From assembly GCF_001547895.1 (NCBI RefSeq), contig NZ_AP014627.1, positions 871,501-935,500 of the forward strand: DNA of 64,000 bases, in the 5' to 3' direction. A model generated the notes under the pieces. That model ran no database searches, had not been told where the DNA came from, and saw only the letters and a program-made list of their open reading frames with translations. Below, in pieces: positions 1 to 8,058 of this stretch; the stretch's first letter is position 1; each line of letters opens with the position of its first letter. The stretch is from Pseudomonas sp. Os17. Its GTDB lineage: Bacteria; Pseudomonadota; Gammaproteobacteria; Pseudomonadales; Pseudomonadaceae. Position numbers and translations under genes: made by a program.

Positions 1-1
1 G

Positions 2-370
2 GTAGCCATCGGCGCGCGATTCGAGCAGTTGGGCCTGGAACGCACCGACCTCTACAACAGCCCCATGACCCGTACCGCGCAGACTGCGGGCTACATGTTC
101 AGCAAGGTCAGCAGTGGCGATGGCTGGCTGTACGACTGCAAGGGCAATCTGTTGCGCGACGTGCTGGCGCACAAGGTGGCCGGGCGCAATCTTGTGCTGG
201 TGACCCACAGTGAATGCATGGATGAACTGGAACAGGAACTGAAGCTGGCGACCCCGACCCTGGGCTATGGCGCTTCCCTGTTCATCACCACCGATACCCT
301 CAATGGCGCGCCGAAGATGCTTGGCATGATCGAGGCCAGCGACTGGCGTTCGGTGAACCTCAAGCCTTGA
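2..370 (+). CDS. Histidine phosphatase family protein (3' part only)
   Basis: The frame is open from the left edge of the window, so the N-terminal part with the expected RHG motif lies outside. About 122 residues are visible. The stretch LVLVTHSECMDE carries the second catalytic-type histidine of the phosphoglycerate-mutase-like fold, and DLYNSPMTRTAQTA resembles the SxxxRxxQTA motif of that family, whose members hydrolyse phosphate esters with a phosphohistidine intermediate. The substrate cannot be told. A perfect inverted repeat follows the stop. Assignment rests on these two motifs. Confidence 0.65.
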   Translation, partial: VAIGARFEQLGLERTDLYNSPMTRTAQTAGYMFSKVSSGDGWLYDCKGNLLRDVLAHKVAGRNLVLVTHSECMDELEQELKLATPTLGYGASLFITTDTLNGAPKMLGMIEASDWRSVNLKP

Positions 371-381
371 GGCGCCTCGGG

Positions 382-400
382 GCTGACCGCTGCGGTCAGC
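382..400. terminator. GC-rich hairpin after the phosphatase gene
   Basis: Nine-base arms GCTGACCGC and GCGGTCAGC pair perfectly around a one-base centre. It lies between two convergent genes (stops at 370 and 417). There is no T-tract, so it may be a weak terminator or only a structural repeat. Confidence 0.4.
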
Positions 401-416
401 CGGGCGCGCCCCGGGC

Positions 417-1001
417 TCAGGGGGCCAGCAGGTCCGGATCGGCTGGCGGGCTGCCGGCGGGCGCGATCGCCGTCGGCGCGGGGCCGTCCTCGATCCGTTG
501 CGGACTGATCAGGTTGGTGAACTCTTCGATCAGGCGCTGGATCGCTTCCGGCGGCTCGCAGTCGCGAAACTCCATGCTGATCTGCACTTCGTCCGGGTCG
601 CGTTCCTGGCCCTCGCGCTTGCCGCTGCCGAAGGTGACGAAGAACTTCTCGCTTTGCAGTTCGCCATTCTCCAGGTCGTGGCTAGCCTTCTGCAGTTCGG
701 TGCCATGCATGCGTACCGACAGGTCGACGGTCATCTTGTGCAGGGCCAGGCCCTTGGGCGAAACCAGGGCGATCAGCGGCACATTGATGATGTGCTGCTC
801 GTTGAGCGCCACCTCGACCATCTTGGCCTTCATCGGCGTGCCCAGGTCGTTGACGTTGTAATCGAAGAACTGGTCGAACAGCTTGATGTACTGCTGGGCG
901 ATCAGGTTGTGGGTGGCGGCGGCGGCCTGGTGCATGCCCCGGGTGATGTGGCTCAGGTCGCTGGCCGACATGGGCTCCTTGCGGCGGGAAAAGAATGCCA
1001 T
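417..1001 (-). CDS. DUF2589 domain protein, copy 1
   Basis: This 194-residue protein resembles the DUF2589 family, whose function is unknown. The start follows AAGGAG at good distance. There is no signal peptide or clear membrane segment. The middle (about residues 60-140) reads as a beta-rich domain and the last 25 residues are a Pro/Ala-rich tail. It lies downstream of a second DUF2589 gene (1082-1741) on the same strand, and both contain a PPEAxxRxIxF/E-x-T-type segment near the C-terminus, so the two are probably paralogues expressed together. Family assignment is from recall of sequence character, not a search. Confidence 0.65.
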   Translation of the reverse strand: MAFFSRRKEPMSASDLSHITRGMHQAAAATHNLIAQQYIKLFDQFFDYNVNDLGTPMKAKMVEVALNEQHIINVPLIALVSPKGLALHKMTVDLSVRMHGTELQKASHDLENGELQSEKFFVTFGSGKREGQERDPDEVQISMEFRDCEPPEAIQRLIEEFTNLISPQRIEDGPAPTAIAPAGSPPADPDLLAP

Positions 1002-1031
1002 GGATCACGCTCCTTGTTCGGTGGCTGGAGA

Positions 1032-1052
1032 GCCCCGCCGTGAAGGCGGGGC
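1032..1052. repeat. Hairpin between the two DUF2589 genes
   Basis: Arms GCCCCGCC and GGCGGGGC pair perfectly around a five-base loop in the 80-base gap between 1001 and 1082. No T-tract follows on the minus strand. It could reduce read-through from the upstream to the downstream copy, or protect mRNA ends. Confidence 0.4.
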
Positions 1053-1081
1053 GGGTTACTGGGTCGAAGGTGCCGCGTGGA

Positions 1082-1741
1082 TCAACCGCCGGTGCCGGTT
1101 TTCTTCTCGGCCGCAGCGCCCGGCATTGCCAGCGTATTAGCGGTTGGCAGCTTGTCCGGGTCGGTTGGTTGAGTGCTCGGCAGCCGCACCGGCTTGGTGG
1201 CGGCGTCGGTGAGGAAGTCGATGACGCGCATCAGGGCTTCCGGTGGGTCCTGGCGGACGATCTTGGTGCTGATGGCGTAGCGCGCGCGGGTGTCGGTCTT
1301 GCGGGTCTGGGTGGATTTGTGGCTTGCCGCACCCTTGACCGACACACTGAACGGGCCCCAGCCCAGCTTCGCCTCGAAGCTGCCGGAGGCTTCGGTGGAG
1401 CTGGTGTCCTCGGCCATCTGGCTGATGGTCAGCTCGAACTCGATGGAGCCTTCCTCGATGGTGATGTTGGGGTGACTGATGGCCGCCAGCAGCGGAATGC
1501 GCATCGACTTCTTCACCGTGCCCTTGTAGACGCCCTGTTCATCCACCAGGGTTTCGTCGTAGTCGAACTGCACCGATACCGCCTGGCCGTCCTTGATGCA
1601 CACGCCCATGAGGAAGTCCGCATAGGCTTTGCTCGCGGCGACCTGCGCCTGAATCATCGCCATCAGTGGGCCGGTGATCATCTTGTCCAGGGGCAGCGCG
1701 GCAATCACGCCGCCGATCAAGCCCTTATCAATATCTGCCAT
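1082..1741 (-). CDS. DUF2589 domain protein, copy 2
   Basis: A 219-residue protein of the DUF2589 type, starting with MADIDKGLIGG and preceded by AAGGAG. The N-terminal 60 residues contain a helical stretch (ALPLDKMITGPLMAMIQAQV), followed by a beta-rich core and a Pro/Thr-rich C-terminal tail. It shares the RQDPPEALMRVIDFLTD-like segment with copy 1 (CEPPEAIQRLIEEFTN there). DUF2589 proteins have no established role. The pair sits beside a muramidase and a metalloprotease gene, which is the only functional hint. Confidence 0.65.
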   Translation of the reverse strand: MADIDKGLIGGVIAALPLDKMITGPLMAMIQAQVAASKAYADFLMGVCIKDGQAVSVQFDYDETLVDEQGVYKGTVKKSMRIPLLAAISHPNITIEEGSIEFELTISQMAEDTSSTEASGSFEAKLGWGPFSVSVKGAASHKSTQTRKTDTRARYAISTKIVRQDPPEALMRVIDFLTDAATKPVRLPSTQPTDPDKLPTANTLAMPGAAAEKKTGTGG

Positions 1742-1823
1742 GGTCTAGCTCCTTGTTCTTCGTTGCGCGAAATGCGCCCCTGCACCTTAAGAAAGCCGTG
1801 ACGGCCGATTCAGCGGGAATCGA

Positions 1824-2207
1824 TTACCGGTGAGTGTTGGCTTCCAGGCGACGGATATTGCCGATCTGCCGCAGGCTCAGGCCGTACTTGTCCGCCAGCA
1901 CGCTGCGGGAGATGCCGCCCAGGCTTTCCAGCTGGATGTGCTGGTTGCGGATCTGCCGGCAGAAGTGATCGGCCTTGGGGATTTCCAGGGCCAGGCCGGC
2001 AAAGCGTTCGATCAGGGCGTTGAGGGCGTCGGGGGGCAGGATCAGGGCCAGCGAGGTGCGTTCGGCGTGCTTGGGAATGTACTTGGGACGGCCGCCGTAT
2101 TCCCGGGTCAGGCGGTAGGCGTTCTCCAGGCCGATGCAGTCGATGAGGGCCTGGAGCGAGTGGGGTAGTTGGCGAACATCAATGAGACTGAGGTCTTTCA
2201 CGTCCAT
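1824..2207 (-). CDS. Mor-like transcriptional activator family protein
   Basis: This 127-residue protein has the layout of the phage Mu Mor/C activator family: an N-terminal dimerisation-type helical region (PHSLQALIDCIGLENAYRLTREYGG) and a C-terminal helix-turn-helix (about residues 96-122, GISRSVLADKYGLSLRQIGNIRR). Such proteins activate middle or late phage promoters, but homologues occur outside prophages. No other phage genes adjoin it. Its ribosome-binding site AAGGAGG lies inside one arm of an inverted repeat, so translation could be controlled by RNA structure. It may control the neighbouring DUF2589 and muramidase genes; that is inference. Confidence 0.65.
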   Translation of the reverse strand: MDVKDLSLIDVRQLPHSLQALIDCIGLENAYRLTREYGGRPKYIPKHAERTSLALILPPDALNALIERFAGLALEIPKADHFCRQIRNQHIQLESLGGISRSVLADKYGLSLRQIGNIRRLEANTHR

Positions 2208-2209
2208 TT

Positions 2210-2260
2210 GGTACCTCCTTGGAATTATGGATAACGCTGGTTCGATCCTAAGGAGGTGCC
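2210..2260 (-). promoter_or_regulatory. Possible SD-sequestering hairpin in the leader of the Mor-like gene
   Basis: Reading the minus strand, GGCACCTCCTT (2260-2250) can pair with AAGGAGGTACC (2220-2210) with one mismatch across a 29-base loop. The second arm contains the AAGGAGG ribosome-binding site of the gene starting at 2207. If the transcript begins upstream of 2260, the site would be buried. Confidence 0.4.
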
Positions 2261-2375
2261 TCGTCCGTTGTTCAGTGGGAAATTTCCCCCCTATTAAAGG
2301 GAACTATTACATTCTGATGTTGTATCGGTCGCGGGTGGTGCACTGGATTTTCTTCAACCGTTGGAGGAAATATCC

Positions 2376-2933
2376 ATGTCACGTTATGCGATTGATTTCA
2401 GTTTTATCGCCGCCCTCGAAGGCGGTGCCATGACTCGCGGTTATGTGCCCGATGCGGCCAACAGCAAGAGCGGGGTGACGGTGGGCACCGGGTTCGACCT
2501 GGGGCAGCGCGGGGTCCAGGATCTGCAGGCGCTCAACCTGCCGGCGGATCTGGTGCGGCGGCTGACGCCCTACCTGGGGCTGACGGGACTCAAGGCCAAG
2601 CAGTTTCTGGTTGACCAGCCCCTGAGCATCAGCAGCGCCGAGGCCGAGCTGATCGATGAGGCGTACAAGGCGCCCTTCGTCGATCGCCTGGCCGCGGCCT
2701 ACACCCAGGCCAGCGGGGTGGATTTCGCCCAGCTGCCGGCGCCGATGCAGACCGTGATCGCCTCGGTGGCCTTTCAGTACGGCAGCCTGGCCAGCCGCAC
2801 GCCGAAGTTCTGGGCCCAGGTGGTGGCTCGCGACTGGAAGAGTGCCCTGGCCAACCTGCGCAATTTTGGCGACAGCTACGGCACTCGGCGGCGCAAGGAG
2901 GCCGATCTGCTGGGCTCGCAGCTCGGCTCATGA
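2376..2933 (+). CDS. Pesticin C-terminus-like muramidase
   Basis: The 185-residue product resembles the catalytic C-terminal domain of pesticin, a T4-lysozyme-like muramidase that cleaves the glycan strand of peptidoglycan. The segment FIAALEGG gives the catalytic Glu15, and GVTVGTGFDLGQ (33-44) supplies candidate Thr and Asp residues of the Glu-Asp-Thr set. The start at 2376 is chosen because GGAGG sits seven bases upstream. No receptor-binding or translocation domain and no signal peptide is present, so on its own it looks like an endolysin or a secretion-system cargo rather than a full bacteriocin. No immunity protein was recognised beside it. Confidence 0.75.
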   Translation: MSRYAIDFSFIAALEGGAMTRGYVPDAANSKSGVTVGTGFDLGQRGVQDLQALNLPADLVRRLTPYLGLTGLKAKQFLVDQPLSISSAEAELIDEAYKAPFVDRLAAAYTQASGVDFAQLPAPMQTVIASVAFQYGSLASRTPKFWAQVVARDWKSALANLRNFGDSYGTRRRKEADLLGSQLGS

Positions 2934-2975
2934 GCGGTTGCCGCCCAGGCCCCGGGCCTGGGCGGCTGGCCGGTT

Positions 2976-3434
2976 TCAAGGGCAGGGGTAGGTGTGCAGC
3001 AGGCTCACACTGCCCATGTAGTGGGTGTCATCAGGCTGGGTATTGCTGGGCAGCGTACGCCAGTCCACCAACAGGCACATGGCCCTGAGGGAAATGCCCT
3101 TGGCCTGGCCGATGGGGTTGGAAAACTCGTAGCGGTACAGTGCCTGAGTGGTGTTTTGCGGGGTGACGCTGCCGGCGTTGAGCAAGGTACTGCGGGCCAT
3201 GTCCGGCAGTTTGTCCTGGCTGACGGTAAAGCGCGGTTGCTCGCCCTGGTGGACGAACACGCCCTGGTCACGAGAGCGTTTCCACAGTTGCTGCCACTGG
3301 CTGCTGCCGGCGACGGAGCTCAGGGTGGCGGCGTAGGCCTTGAGGGTGGCGGGCGGCACCTGGGCGGTTTCCAGGGCGTGGGCAGCGCTGGCCAGCAGGC
3401 TCAGGCCGATGATCAGTGAACGCAGAATCAACAT
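2976..3434 (-). CDS. Small secreted protein of unknown function
   Basis: The start at 3434 follows AAGGAG and gives a 152-residue protein with a classical signal peptide (MLILRSLIIGLSLLASAAHA, cleavage after AHA). The mature part has two cysteines (AMCLLVDW and the C-terminal HTYPCP), which could form a disulphide in the periplasm. It lies between the muramidase gene, which it faces, and the HELGH protease gene, which is upstream on the same strand. Periplasmic proteins beside a muramidase may be lysozyme inhibitors, but no inhibitor family was recognised. Confidence 0.6.
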   Translation of the reverse strand: MLILRSLIIGLSLLASAAHALETAQVPPATLKAYAATLSSVAGSSQWQQLWKRSRDQGVFVHQGEQPRFTVSQDKLPDMARSTLLNAGSVTPQNTTQALYRYEFSNPIGQAKGISLRAMCLLVDWRTLPSNTQPDDTHYMGSVSLLHTYPCP

Positions 3435-3488
3435 GGGAATAACTCCTTTTCCAGGCCGCACGGCCCGACACGAACACGGGGGAAGTCC

Positions 3489-3513
3489 CCCCGGCGACAG
3501 GCTGTCGCCGGGG
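3489..3513. terminator. Strong hairpin after the metalloprotease gene
   Basis: Twelve-base arms CCCCGGCGACAG and CTGTCGCCGGGG pair perfectly around a single base, just past the stop of the 3522-4070 gene. No T-tract is present, so it is at best an imperfect terminator. Confidence 0.45.
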
Positions 3514-3521
3514 AGCAAGGC

Positions 3522-4070
3522 TCAGCGGGCGTCGAGGTAATCCCAGCGCAGGCCTTCCTTGTTGTTTTTAGCAGTCAATTCCTTGGCCACGGTGTTCTCG
3601 ATGGCGTTGACGTTGATGTTTTCCACTTCGAGGATGTTTTTGTTCGCCAGTTGCTGGCGGAACTCGGCCTTGTTGGTGAGGAACTGGCAGGCGTGTCCCA
3701 GCTCGTGCATCAGCACCAGGGCGGGGGACAGGCGCTCGACGCGGTCGCTGCTGAACAGCGCGAGGAATTTCTGGAAATTGCTCAGGTCCGGCTGCTTGTA
3801 TTTTTTCTCGATGGCGTACACCTGGGACTTGAGGTTCCACACCACGCGCCCGGCGGAAGTGGTGGAGTTGGCAGCCGGAGGAATCCAGCGGTCGGTCTTG
3901 TCCGCTGCCGACGAGTTGGTGACTTCCACGATCAGCTCTTCCTTGACGGCGATCAGTTCGTCGATCAGGAAGTTGGCCAGGTCGGATTGGCGCAGATAGT
4001 GGCAGGCATCGTCGAAACGCTTCTGGGCGACGGCCTGGTCCAGGGTCGTGGTGGTAACGGTAATGGTCAT
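3522..4070 (-). CDS. Putative M91-type zinc metallopeptidase (HELGH)
   Basis: The start at 4070 follows AAGGAG and gives 182 residues. The segment LVLMHELGHACQF holds the zincin motif HExxH at residues 122-126, and a conserved-looking Glu follows in a helix about 30 residues on (ILEVENINVNAIEN). The size and the lone HExxH resemble the M91 effector peptidases (NleD-like), which are injected into host cells, but this is a fold-level guess. No signal peptide is seen. It precedes the small secreted protein on the same strand and lies near a muramidase, suggesting a small locus of enzymatic toxins or effectors. Confidence 0.55.
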   Translation of the reverse strand: MTITVTTTTLDQAVAQKRFDDACHYLRQSDLANFLIDELIAVKEELIVEVTNSSAADKTDRWIPPAANSTTSAGRVVWNLKSQVYAIEKKYKQPDLSNFQKFLALFSSDRVERLSPALVLMHELGHACQFLTNKAEFRQQLANKNILEVENINVNAIENTVAKELTAKNNKEGLRWDYLDAR

Positions 4071-4284
4071 GACTGACTCCTTTGAGGAAATGCCCGTCAA
4101 TGGGCAGGAGTCATGGTTTCAAGGGCGGTGAGCGGGTATCAGCGGGAAAGGATTCAAGGGGTGGCGTTCAAGAGGTGGAGCTCAAGGGATGGCGGGGCGA
4201 ATGGGATGGGCATTTCAATGTCCCGCGAGTAAAGTGCCGCGCCCGGGAAATGAATCCCGGACGCTTTTTCCATGGAGTTACGTC

Positions 4285-4620
4285 GTGAAGCACATCAGCA
4301 AAGTCGTTGCCTCTGCCTGCCTCGGTCTGGTTCTTGCGGGCTGCACCGGCACCCCGATGAAAACCCAGCAGTTGGACAGCAGCCAGTACACCGTGATCGG
4401 TCACAGTGAAGCGACCGCCACCGGCATCATGTTGTTCGGGGTGATCCCGATCCAGCAGAACAGCCGTTTCGTCCGCGCGCAGACTGCGGCGATCAAGGCC
4501 AAGGGCGGCGACGCCCTGATCAACACCCAGGTCCAGGAAAACTGGTTCTGGGCCTGGGTCCTGAGCGGCTACACCACCAAGGTCTCCGGTGATGTGGTCA
4601 AGCTGAAGAACCCTCAGTAA
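4285..4620 (+). CDS. Small lipoprotein of unknown function
   Basis: The start is GTG at 4285, placed seven bases after GGAG; it gives 111 residues with a lipoprotein signal ending in the lipobox LAGC (Cys about residue 17). The mature part contains ATATGIMLFGVIPIQQNSRFVRA and a repeated hydrophobic stretch, typical of small outer-membrane lipoproteins of the TRL-like kind, whose role is unknown. A strong bidirectional terminator follows immediately. No operon partner is present. Confidence 0.7.
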   Translation: MKHISKVVASACLGLVLAGCTGTPMKTQQLDSSQYTVIGHSEATATGIMLFGVIPIQQNSRFVRAQTAAIKAKGGDALINTQVQENWFWAWVLSGYTTKVSGDVVKLKNPQ

Positions 4621-4639
4621 GCCTCGCCCGGATAGACAA

Positions 4640-4664
4640 ACGGCACCTGATTCAGGTGCCGTTT
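4640..4664. terminator. Bidirectional rho-independent terminator
   Basis: Arms ACGGCACCTGA and TCAGGTGCCGT pair perfectly with a one-base centre and are followed by TTTT on the plus strand, with AAA before the stem giving a short U-tract on the other strand. It separates the convergent genes ending at 4620 and 4676. Confidence 0.85.
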
Positions 4665-4675
4665 TCGTTGGCGGG

Positions 4676-6142
4676 TCAGTGGCCCGGCGCGAGGCTGACG
4701 AAGTGGTAGGCCTGGCGGCTGACCATGAGGGTCTTGAGGATCTGCAATGGCGGCTTGGGCGTCTGGTCGCCGCCGATGACGGCGACATGCTGCGGCGACT
4801 CGGCGAGAAAGGCCTGCAACTGCGCTTCGGTCTGCAGGTCCTTGAGCAGGCTCTGGGTGTAGAACACGCTGGCGCCGGCAATGCGCTCGTTGGCCTGATA
4901 CAGCGCCAACTGATGCCCGCTGGCCTGCAGCGCCATGATCTGGTCGGTCACCGGGACGAACGACAGCTCACGGTCGGCCCGGGGCGCGGCCCATTGGGCG
5001 TTCACCAGATAACCGCCGATGATCAGGCTCATGAGGGCGATCGCCAGGCCCTGGCGCCGACGCCCCACCGCACTCCAGAAACCGCTGCCCGCAGCCCGCT
5101 GCGCGAGACGCTGGTACAGCACCGCGCCATATTCCGCCGCCAGCACCGCCGCTGCCGGAGTCAGGGACATCAGGTACACCGTGCGTTTGCTGGAGGCCAG
5201 GCACAGCAGGGTGAACTGCGCCAGCAACCAGAGGCTGAAGAACAGCAGGTAGCGGTTTTGCACCAGGGTTTTGCGAAAGTGCCACAGGCCCAGGTAGACC
5301 AGGATGTTCCACGGCAGGAAGGCCTGGGGCAGCTTGGCCAGGTAGTAATAGAAGGGCTCGTAGTGCCCGGCCTCGACAAAGGAGCCGTCGAAGCGCCCGA
5401 CACTGTTGGTCCACAGCACTTCGCCCAGGGCTTGCAGGCCGCCGCGCTGATAGAGTATGTACAGCCAGATCATCAGCGGCACCAGGCCCAGCAGGGTCAG
5501 CAAGCCGGGGCGCAGCCACTGGCCGAAGCTGAAGCGTTTTTCGATCAGGCTGTCGGCCAGCAGGTAGGCGAAGATCACCACCCCCGGCATGGCCAGGCCC
5601 AGCACGCCCTTGCTCAGGGTGGCGATGGCGATGCCGCCGGCGAAGGCCAACCAGGCCAGCAACGCCGGTTGCTGTTCGGCCTGCCGGCGCTGGGCCTGAA
5701 AGAACGCCAGCAGGGCCAGGGTCACTCCGAGGCTGAGCAGGGCATCTTCACCCACGCCACGCACGTTGCTCCAGTAACTGGCCATGGTCGCCAGCATCAG
5801 CCCGGCCACTGCCGCCAGGGTGGCCGGGCGGCCAAAACGGCGCAGCATGGCGTACAGCAGCATCACGCTGAACAGCCCGGCAAAGGCCGAGGCCAGGCGC
5901 ACCGCCAGGGGCGTGCCGCCGAAGGCGCGGATGGCGCTGGCGTCGAGCCACAGGCTCAGCGGTGGTTTTTCCAGGAACGGCGTGCCGAACAGGCGCGGCG
6001 TGACCCAGTCATCGTCCAGGTGCATTTCCATGGCGATCCCGGCGACCCGGGCCTCGGTGGAGCCTTGCAACTGGTGATTGCCCAGGGCGAAGAAGAACAG
6101 CAGGCAGGCCAGCAGGAACAGCAGCGGAGCGGGTCGTGACAT
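4676..6142 (-). CDS. GT39/ArnT-like membrane glycosyltransferase
   Basis: A 488-residue polytopic protein with about ten or more membrane helices. The first extracytoplasmic loop reads STEARVAGIAMEM followed by PFLEKPPLSLW, the pattern of GT-C enzymes of the PMT/ArnT family, which transfer a sugar from a polyprenyl-phosphate donor on the periplasmic side. The C-terminal 90 residues form a soluble domain (VPVTDQIMALQASGHQ). The acceptor, lipid A or a protein, cannot be told. It is monocistronic, and a second GT39-like protein is encoded at 10193-11833. Confidence 0.75.
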   Translation of the reverse strand: MSRPAPLLFLLACLLFFFALGNHQLQGSTEARVAGIAMEMHLDDDWVTPRLFGTPFLEKPPLSLWLDASAIRAFGGTPLAVRLASAFAGLFSVMLLYAMLRRFGRPATLAAVAGLMLATMASYWSNVRGVGEDALLSLGVTLALLAFFQAQRRQAEQQPALLAWLAFAGGIAIATLSKGVLGLAMPGVVIFAYLLADSLIEKRFSFGQWLRPGLLTLLGLVPLMIWLYILYQRGGLQALGEVLWTNSVGRFDGSFVEAGHYEPFYYYLAKLPQAFLPWNILVYLGLWHFRKTLVQNRYLLFFSLWLLAQFTLLCLASSKRTVYLMSLTPAAAVLAAEYGAVLYQRLAQRAAGSGFWSAVGRRRQGLAIALMSLIIGGYLVNAQWAAPRADRELSFVPVTDQIMALQASGHQLALYQANERIAGASVFYTQSLLKDLQTEAQLQAFLAESPQHVAVIGGDQTPKPPLQILKTLMVSRQAYHFVSLAPGH

Positions 6143-6304
6143 GAGTTGTGCGCCGGCAGATCAAGAGGCGCAGCCGGGAGGCTGCGGGCAAGCGCCAAAG
6201 TATACGGAGGCAAGTCTTAACAAATTGTGAACAAGTAGGGGGAAAAGGTGCGGTTCGGTCTTGAGGGCTCAGTCGGACCGGATCGGGTGGTGTAGGGGCG
6301 TTGA

Positions 6305-6793
6305 TCAGCGCAGGTGACGGCCGCTGCGCCACCAGAAAACCAGCCCCAGAAAAGCCCCCGAGCAGCCGAACAATGGCGCCAGCGGCAGGTAGCGCGGCAA
6401 GCCCTCGGATAGCGGTTCATCCTCGTAGCGGTCGGTATAGAAGCTGGAGGGCGCCAGGCTCGCGACCACGGGAATGGTCGGCATGGCGGCCACAGCGCCG
6501 CTGAACAGGTAGATCAGCACGTTGCGCCAGGCAAAGCGCTGGGCCAGCCAGAAGAACAGGGCGCAGGGCAGGGCTGTGATAATGCCGGTCAGCACGCCAC
6601 TGACCACCAGGGTCAGCAGGCCCACGAACAGCGTCTGCAGAATGATGTCGCCGTTCAACGAGCCGGCGCTGGCCAGCATCGTCAGCATCAGCAGCAGGGC
6701 CAGCACCGTGGCCAGGGCCGTGACGCCGATGAAGTAGGCGGCGAACCAGTCTTCCGGCTGCACGCTGCGTGGGGGTGGAGTGGTTACGGACAT
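6305..6793 (-). CDS. Small membrane protein, tandem paralogue B
   Basis: The start MSVTTPPPRS at 6793 gives 162 residues with four predicted membrane helices. The central motif ALPCALFFWLAQRFAWRN and the C-terminal FWWRSGRHLR are almost identical to those of the gene at 6877-7347, showing a tandem duplication. No known domain was recognised. The ribosome-binding site is poor, and the gene may be translated from the upstream transcript. Function unknown. Confidence 0.6.
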   Translation of the reverse strand: MSVTTPPPRSVQPEDWFAAYFIGVTALATVLALLLMLTMLASAGSLNGDIILQTLFVGLLTLVVSGVLTGIITALPCALFFWLAQRFAWRNVLIYLFSGAVAAMPTIPVVASLAPSSFYTDRYEDEPLSEGLPRYLPLAPLFGCSGAFLGLVFWWRSGRHLR

Positions 6794-6876
6794 GGCAAAG
6801 ATCGCTGTATGGGTGGCTGCTCTGGCCCTGCTCAAGGGTGCCTTGGCGTCTGGCCGCTGGTGAATAAAGGCTCGGT

Positions 6877-7347
6877 TCAGCGCAAGTGACGCCCGCTGCG
6901 CCACCAGAACAGCCCCCCCATGAACACCCCACAGCCGCCGAACATCGATGCCAGCTGCAAATAGTGCAGCGCAGCGTTGACGCCGTGCGGGAGGTTGAAG
7001 AGTTCGGGGAGCAGTTGGGTCATCACGGGAATGGCGAGCTGCGCCGCCAGGGCTCCGCTCACCAGGTAGATCCACAGGCGGCGCCAGGTAAAGCGCTGGG
7101 CCAGCCAGAAGAACAGGATGCACGGCAAGGCGGCGATCAGGGTAATCAGCACCAGGCTCACCATCAGCACCGCCACGCTGAACGACAGGGAGTCGAGCAG
7201 CGCCCTCCACGGGTGCTGGCTGGTGGTCAGCAGTATCAGGTTGACCACCAGCACCAGGGCCAGGGCCAGCCCGGCGACGCCGATGAAATAGGTGGCGATC
7301 CAGTGACCGCGGTTCAGGGTGCGAACGGATTGGGGCGCTTGGGACAT
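6877..7347 (-). CDS. Small membrane protein, tandem paralogue A
   Basis: The start MSQAPQSVRT at 7347 gives 156 residues with four hydrophobic segments. It shares YFIGV near the N-terminus, ALPCILFFWLAQRFTWRR in the middle and FWWRSGRHLR at the end with its downstream neighbour. The frame is open upstream of 7347, but those residues are hydrophilic and have no counterpart in the paralogue. It is probably co-transcribed with copy B, 83 bases downstream. Confidence 0.6.
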   Translation of the reverse strand: MSQAPQSVRTLNRGHWIATYFIGVAGLALALVLVVNLILLTTSQHPWRALLDSLSFSVAVLMVSLVLITLIAALPCILFFWLAQRFTWRRLWIYLVSGALAAQLAIPVMTQLLPELFNLPHGVNAALHYLQLASMFGGCGVFMGGLFWWRSGRHLR

Positions 7348-7547
7348 GGTGGGCACGGGCTTCAGGCAGAGGATGACCGGACCCAGGCTATCGGCAAGCA
7401 GGCGGTTTGATTGTGGAGTTTGCGTGGTTTTTTTGCGGTCAATGTTCTTTGGTGGATGACGTCGGGGCAGAAAATCCCTTATACAGGCAGCGGCCCGTCG
7501 ACTGTTCACGGGCCCGGCTTGCGTCACCCACCCAGAAGGAGATGGAC

Positions 7548-7709
7548 ATGTTCAAGTTCCTGACGATTACCGAGTTGCCCCGTACCCCTGCGCATCGTGA
7601 TTCCGGCTCCATCAGCGGAGCGATCAATGCCTGGGAGCTGAAAAATCGGGCTCTCAATACCAAGGGGTTTGTTACATGTCCAAAGAATTACTCGGAGTTT
7701 CTGCTGTAG
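7548..7709 (+). CDS. 53-residue ORF of unknown function
   Basis: The sequence AAGGAG six bases before ATG 7548 (MFKFLTITELPRTPAHRD) is a good ribosome-binding site. The peptide is hydrophilic, with no signal or motif. Its last 34 bases overlap the next membrane-protein gene in another frame. It may be a real small protein or a leader whose translation couples to the next gene. Confidence 0.4.
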   Translation: MFKFLTITELPRTPAHRDSGSISGAINAWELKNRALNTKGFVTCPKNYSEFLL

Positions 7710-8032
7710 GGCTGATGGTGCTGGGCGAGTTTTGCGCCATCTACAGTGAAGTGGTGGTGGCGCGGCTGGCCCATTCCGGCAACACCTCTGGTGCCGAACT
7801 GGCGTTGCCGGTGCTGATCATGTGCCTGGGCGGTATCTGCCTGCTGGCGGCCTACTGGCTGGGTTACGTGGCGGTGGGCGATATCTGGATCATCACCGTG
7901 GTCTCGGTGACCTCGCTGCTGCTCCTGGAGCCGCTGGTGATCTGGGCGCTGTTCCAGCAGGCGCCCGGGCGCGGTGCCTTGATCGGCTTCTGCCTCGGTG
8001 CGTTGGGGATGTTGTCCGCCGTGTTCCTCTAG
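7676..8032 (+). CDS. Four-helix small membrane protein
   Basis: This 118-residue protein begins MSKELLGVSAVGLMVLGEF and has four hydrophobic helices (about residues 5-25, 40-62, 68-90, 98-117). Length and topology recall small multidrug-resistance or half-size drug/metabolite transporters, but the charged pocket residue is uncertain. AAGGGG lies eight bases before the start. It is followed by the convergent AraC gene. Substrate unknown. Confidence 0.55.
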   Translation: MSKELLGVSAVGLMVLGEFCAIYSEVVVARLAHSGNTSGAELALPVLIMCLGGICLLAAYWLGYVAVGDIWIITVVSVTSLLLLEPLVIWALFQQAPGRGALIGFCLGALGMLSAVFL

Positions 8033-8058
8033 CACGGCCTCGCTCTGGCTCGGGTCCT

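Noticed and set aside
4679..6139. 486-codon plus-strand frame opposite the GT39 gene
   Set aside because: Gln/His/Arg-rich composition typical of an antisense shadow of a high-GC membrane protein gene.
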